From contig NC_046681.1 in assembly GCF_009870125.1 (NCBI RefSeq), positions 8,817,001-8,881,000 of the forward strand: a stretch of 64,000 nucleotides of DNA, written 5' to 3'. The first letter of the stretch is position 1; each line of letters opens with the position of its first letter. Shown here in pieces: positions 62,940 to 64,000 of the stretch. The notes below the pieces were generated by a model that had not been told where the DNA came from, did not search any database, and was given only the letters and a program-made list of their open reading frames with translations. Source of the stretch: Drosophila pseudoobscura (Eukaryota; Arthropoda; Insecta; Diptera; Drosophilidae). Position numbers and translations under genes: made by a program.

Positions 62940-63480
62940 GATGTTACATCCGATGGTTCACAAAGTTATGGTTTCGCTGTTGAAATTGTTCATCTGCAAT
63001 CGGTCGGGTTCATTGGGCATGACATTAACAGAGACCTCTCGGAATTTATACGACCTTTGCGATCAGATGCGAAAACACTGCTGCTATATGTTGACCCAGA
63101 CATTCTCCTATCGCTATTTGCATATCGGCGAAATATCTGATGATGAATCTTCGCTACAAGATACAATCGTTATACTCGTCGTCCCTTTGCCGCTGGTCTC
63201 TTGGTGACGGGATTCAAGGAACACGAGTCGCAGCTCTAACAGGCGTTGCCATCGGCCACTGCCAAATGCCTATACACTGAGAGTGCCACATGGAAGACTT
63301 CGAGGGCTGCTCGAAGGCCGATGTATCTTCCTTCGGCATTTAGGCGATTCGCAGACCGCTGGACAACGAGAAGAGCCTCAAGATACAAGTGACAATCATG
63401 GGCGAAGATATGAGATCTCGAAACTGAGAGCCGCTTGCGAGACACTGTTGAGGCAGCGGAAGAGGATGATATCTTAAGCC
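62940..63480 (+). pseudogene. decayed proteasome alpha subunit (Prosalpha6/PSMA1 type)
   Basis: Fragments of a 20S proteasome alpha-type subunit appear in order but in different frames. They are an LGMTLTETSR...MRKHC stretch (about 63,010-63,080, the IGxSIAGLTxDAR region), RRPFAAGLLVTGFKEHESQL (63,175-63,236), PSATAKC (about 63,249-63,270), and MEDFEGCSKAD...AI...VTIMGED (about 63,291-63,405). The RRPxGVGLLVAGY and PSAT...C landmarks are those of the alpha6/PSMA1 family. At least two frame changes and several stops interrupt it, including a TAA at 63,237-63,239 where the family has Tyr. It is therefore not a working gene as written. It may descend from a rapidly evolving testis-type paralogue. 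The N-terminal part is hardly recognisable. Confidence 0.6.
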
Positions 63481-64000
63481 AGGGATCAACCACTAATGTT
63501 TTTTCTTTAGACAAAACATAAGCTCACAACGGAATTTACTAAATATTCCCAGGGTGAGGCAGGAAGAACAGATGTTGCAACGATACTACTGTCCAAAAAA
63601 ATTCTACCAATTAATAATATATTTTAATGAATTCAAACATTCTATATCAATGAATTTAACATGAATTTGAAATAGAAATAATTCTTGAATTTTTACTGTC
63701 TCAATAAAATAACCATTTCAGTTGATTGTTTTATCTGTTTTTCTTTTGTGGGTAAAGTACAAATAGTTACACTAAAATTACAGATAAACGAACAGGTAAG
63801 TACTTTACATGGTAGCAGGAGCTCTGCACCTTTGGTTTTATCTTTTGTGAATTTATTTGCAACTTTAAATAGATTTGAATATGTTTTCTTATCCCAAATC
63901 CTTAGCTGTGCAACGCTGCCTAAGATCGAAGTAGAAATTTTCTTATTTTTGCAGAAAATAAACTCTTGAATTTGAATGAAATAACAATTGTATCTATTTT
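63481..64000. other. non-coding end of window
   Basis: AT-rich sequence with no supported feature. Confidence 0.5.

Noticed and set aside
1..64000. CRISPR arrays, bacterial operons, tRNA or rRNA genes
   Set aside because: The tandem repeats seen are eukaryotic mini- and microsatellites without unique spacers, and no tRNA- or rRNA-like sequence was noticed by eye. A tRNAscan or Infernal run would be needed to exclude small RNAs fully.

Overview
The window is animal nuclear DNA from a fruit fly of the genus Drosophila. Evidence is compact genes with 55-75 nt introns, GT-AG and a few GC-AG splice sites, AATAAA signals, insect housekeeping promoter motifs, abundant CA/GA microsatellites, and proteins that are near-identical to Drosophila Tor and the V-ATPase A subunit. 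The set of genes (a large C2H2 zinc-finger gene, Ube4B, Tor, Vha68, a Yip1-family gene) is what I recall from D. melanogaster 2L region 34A (Muller element B). The many differences from D. melanogaster and the microsatellite-rich spacers suggest a non-melanogaster species, perhaps of the obscura group; this last step is inference.

Layout. Positions 1-18,200 contain no supported protein-coding gene. This is upstream or intronic DNA of the zinc-finger gene, with microsatellites, a dispersed ~90-bp repeat family, a cluster of palindromes near 9.85-10.08 kb, a candidate TATA promoter at 13.9 kb and a 39-bp minisatellite at 16.5-17.85 kb. Positions 18,201-26,497 hold a five-exon zinc-finger protein of about 2,250 residues (likely CG9932). 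Positions 29,295-30,571 hold a three-exon gene for an acidic protein with a chromo/chromoshadow-like domain. Positions 31.8-35.4 kb form a large near-perfect palindrome; each arm carries an intact, spliced, polyadenylation-signal-bearing transcription unit that I do not recognise. Ube4B (+, 37,393-41,612) and Tor (-, 49,817-42,126) are convergent. Vha68 (+, 50,969-53,023) starts head-to-head with Tor. A tiny 22-codon gene (-, 53,853-53,785) is divergent from a Yip1-family gene (+, 54,106-61,831). A decayed copy of a Prosalpha6-type proteasome subunit lies at about 62.9-63.5 kb.

The genes at 35-62 kb are housekeeping genes: ubiquitin chain elongation, growth-control kinase, proton pump catalytic subunit and Golgi/ER membrane trafficking. 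Functionally, Tor and the V-ATPase are linked at the lysosome in amino-acid sensing (established knowledge); here they share a divergent promoter interval. Several of these genes share a dispersed promoter cassette built from the GGTATATTT motif (Ohler motif 6) and GGTCACACT (Ohler motif 1), parts of which sit in a recognisable ~200-bp dispersed repeat.

Most notable for follow-up: the twin-gene palindrome, the 22-aa microprotein gene, the repeat-borne promoter cassette, the dispersed ACGACATGTA repeat, the proteasome pseudogene, and a stopless 60-nt Tor intron.
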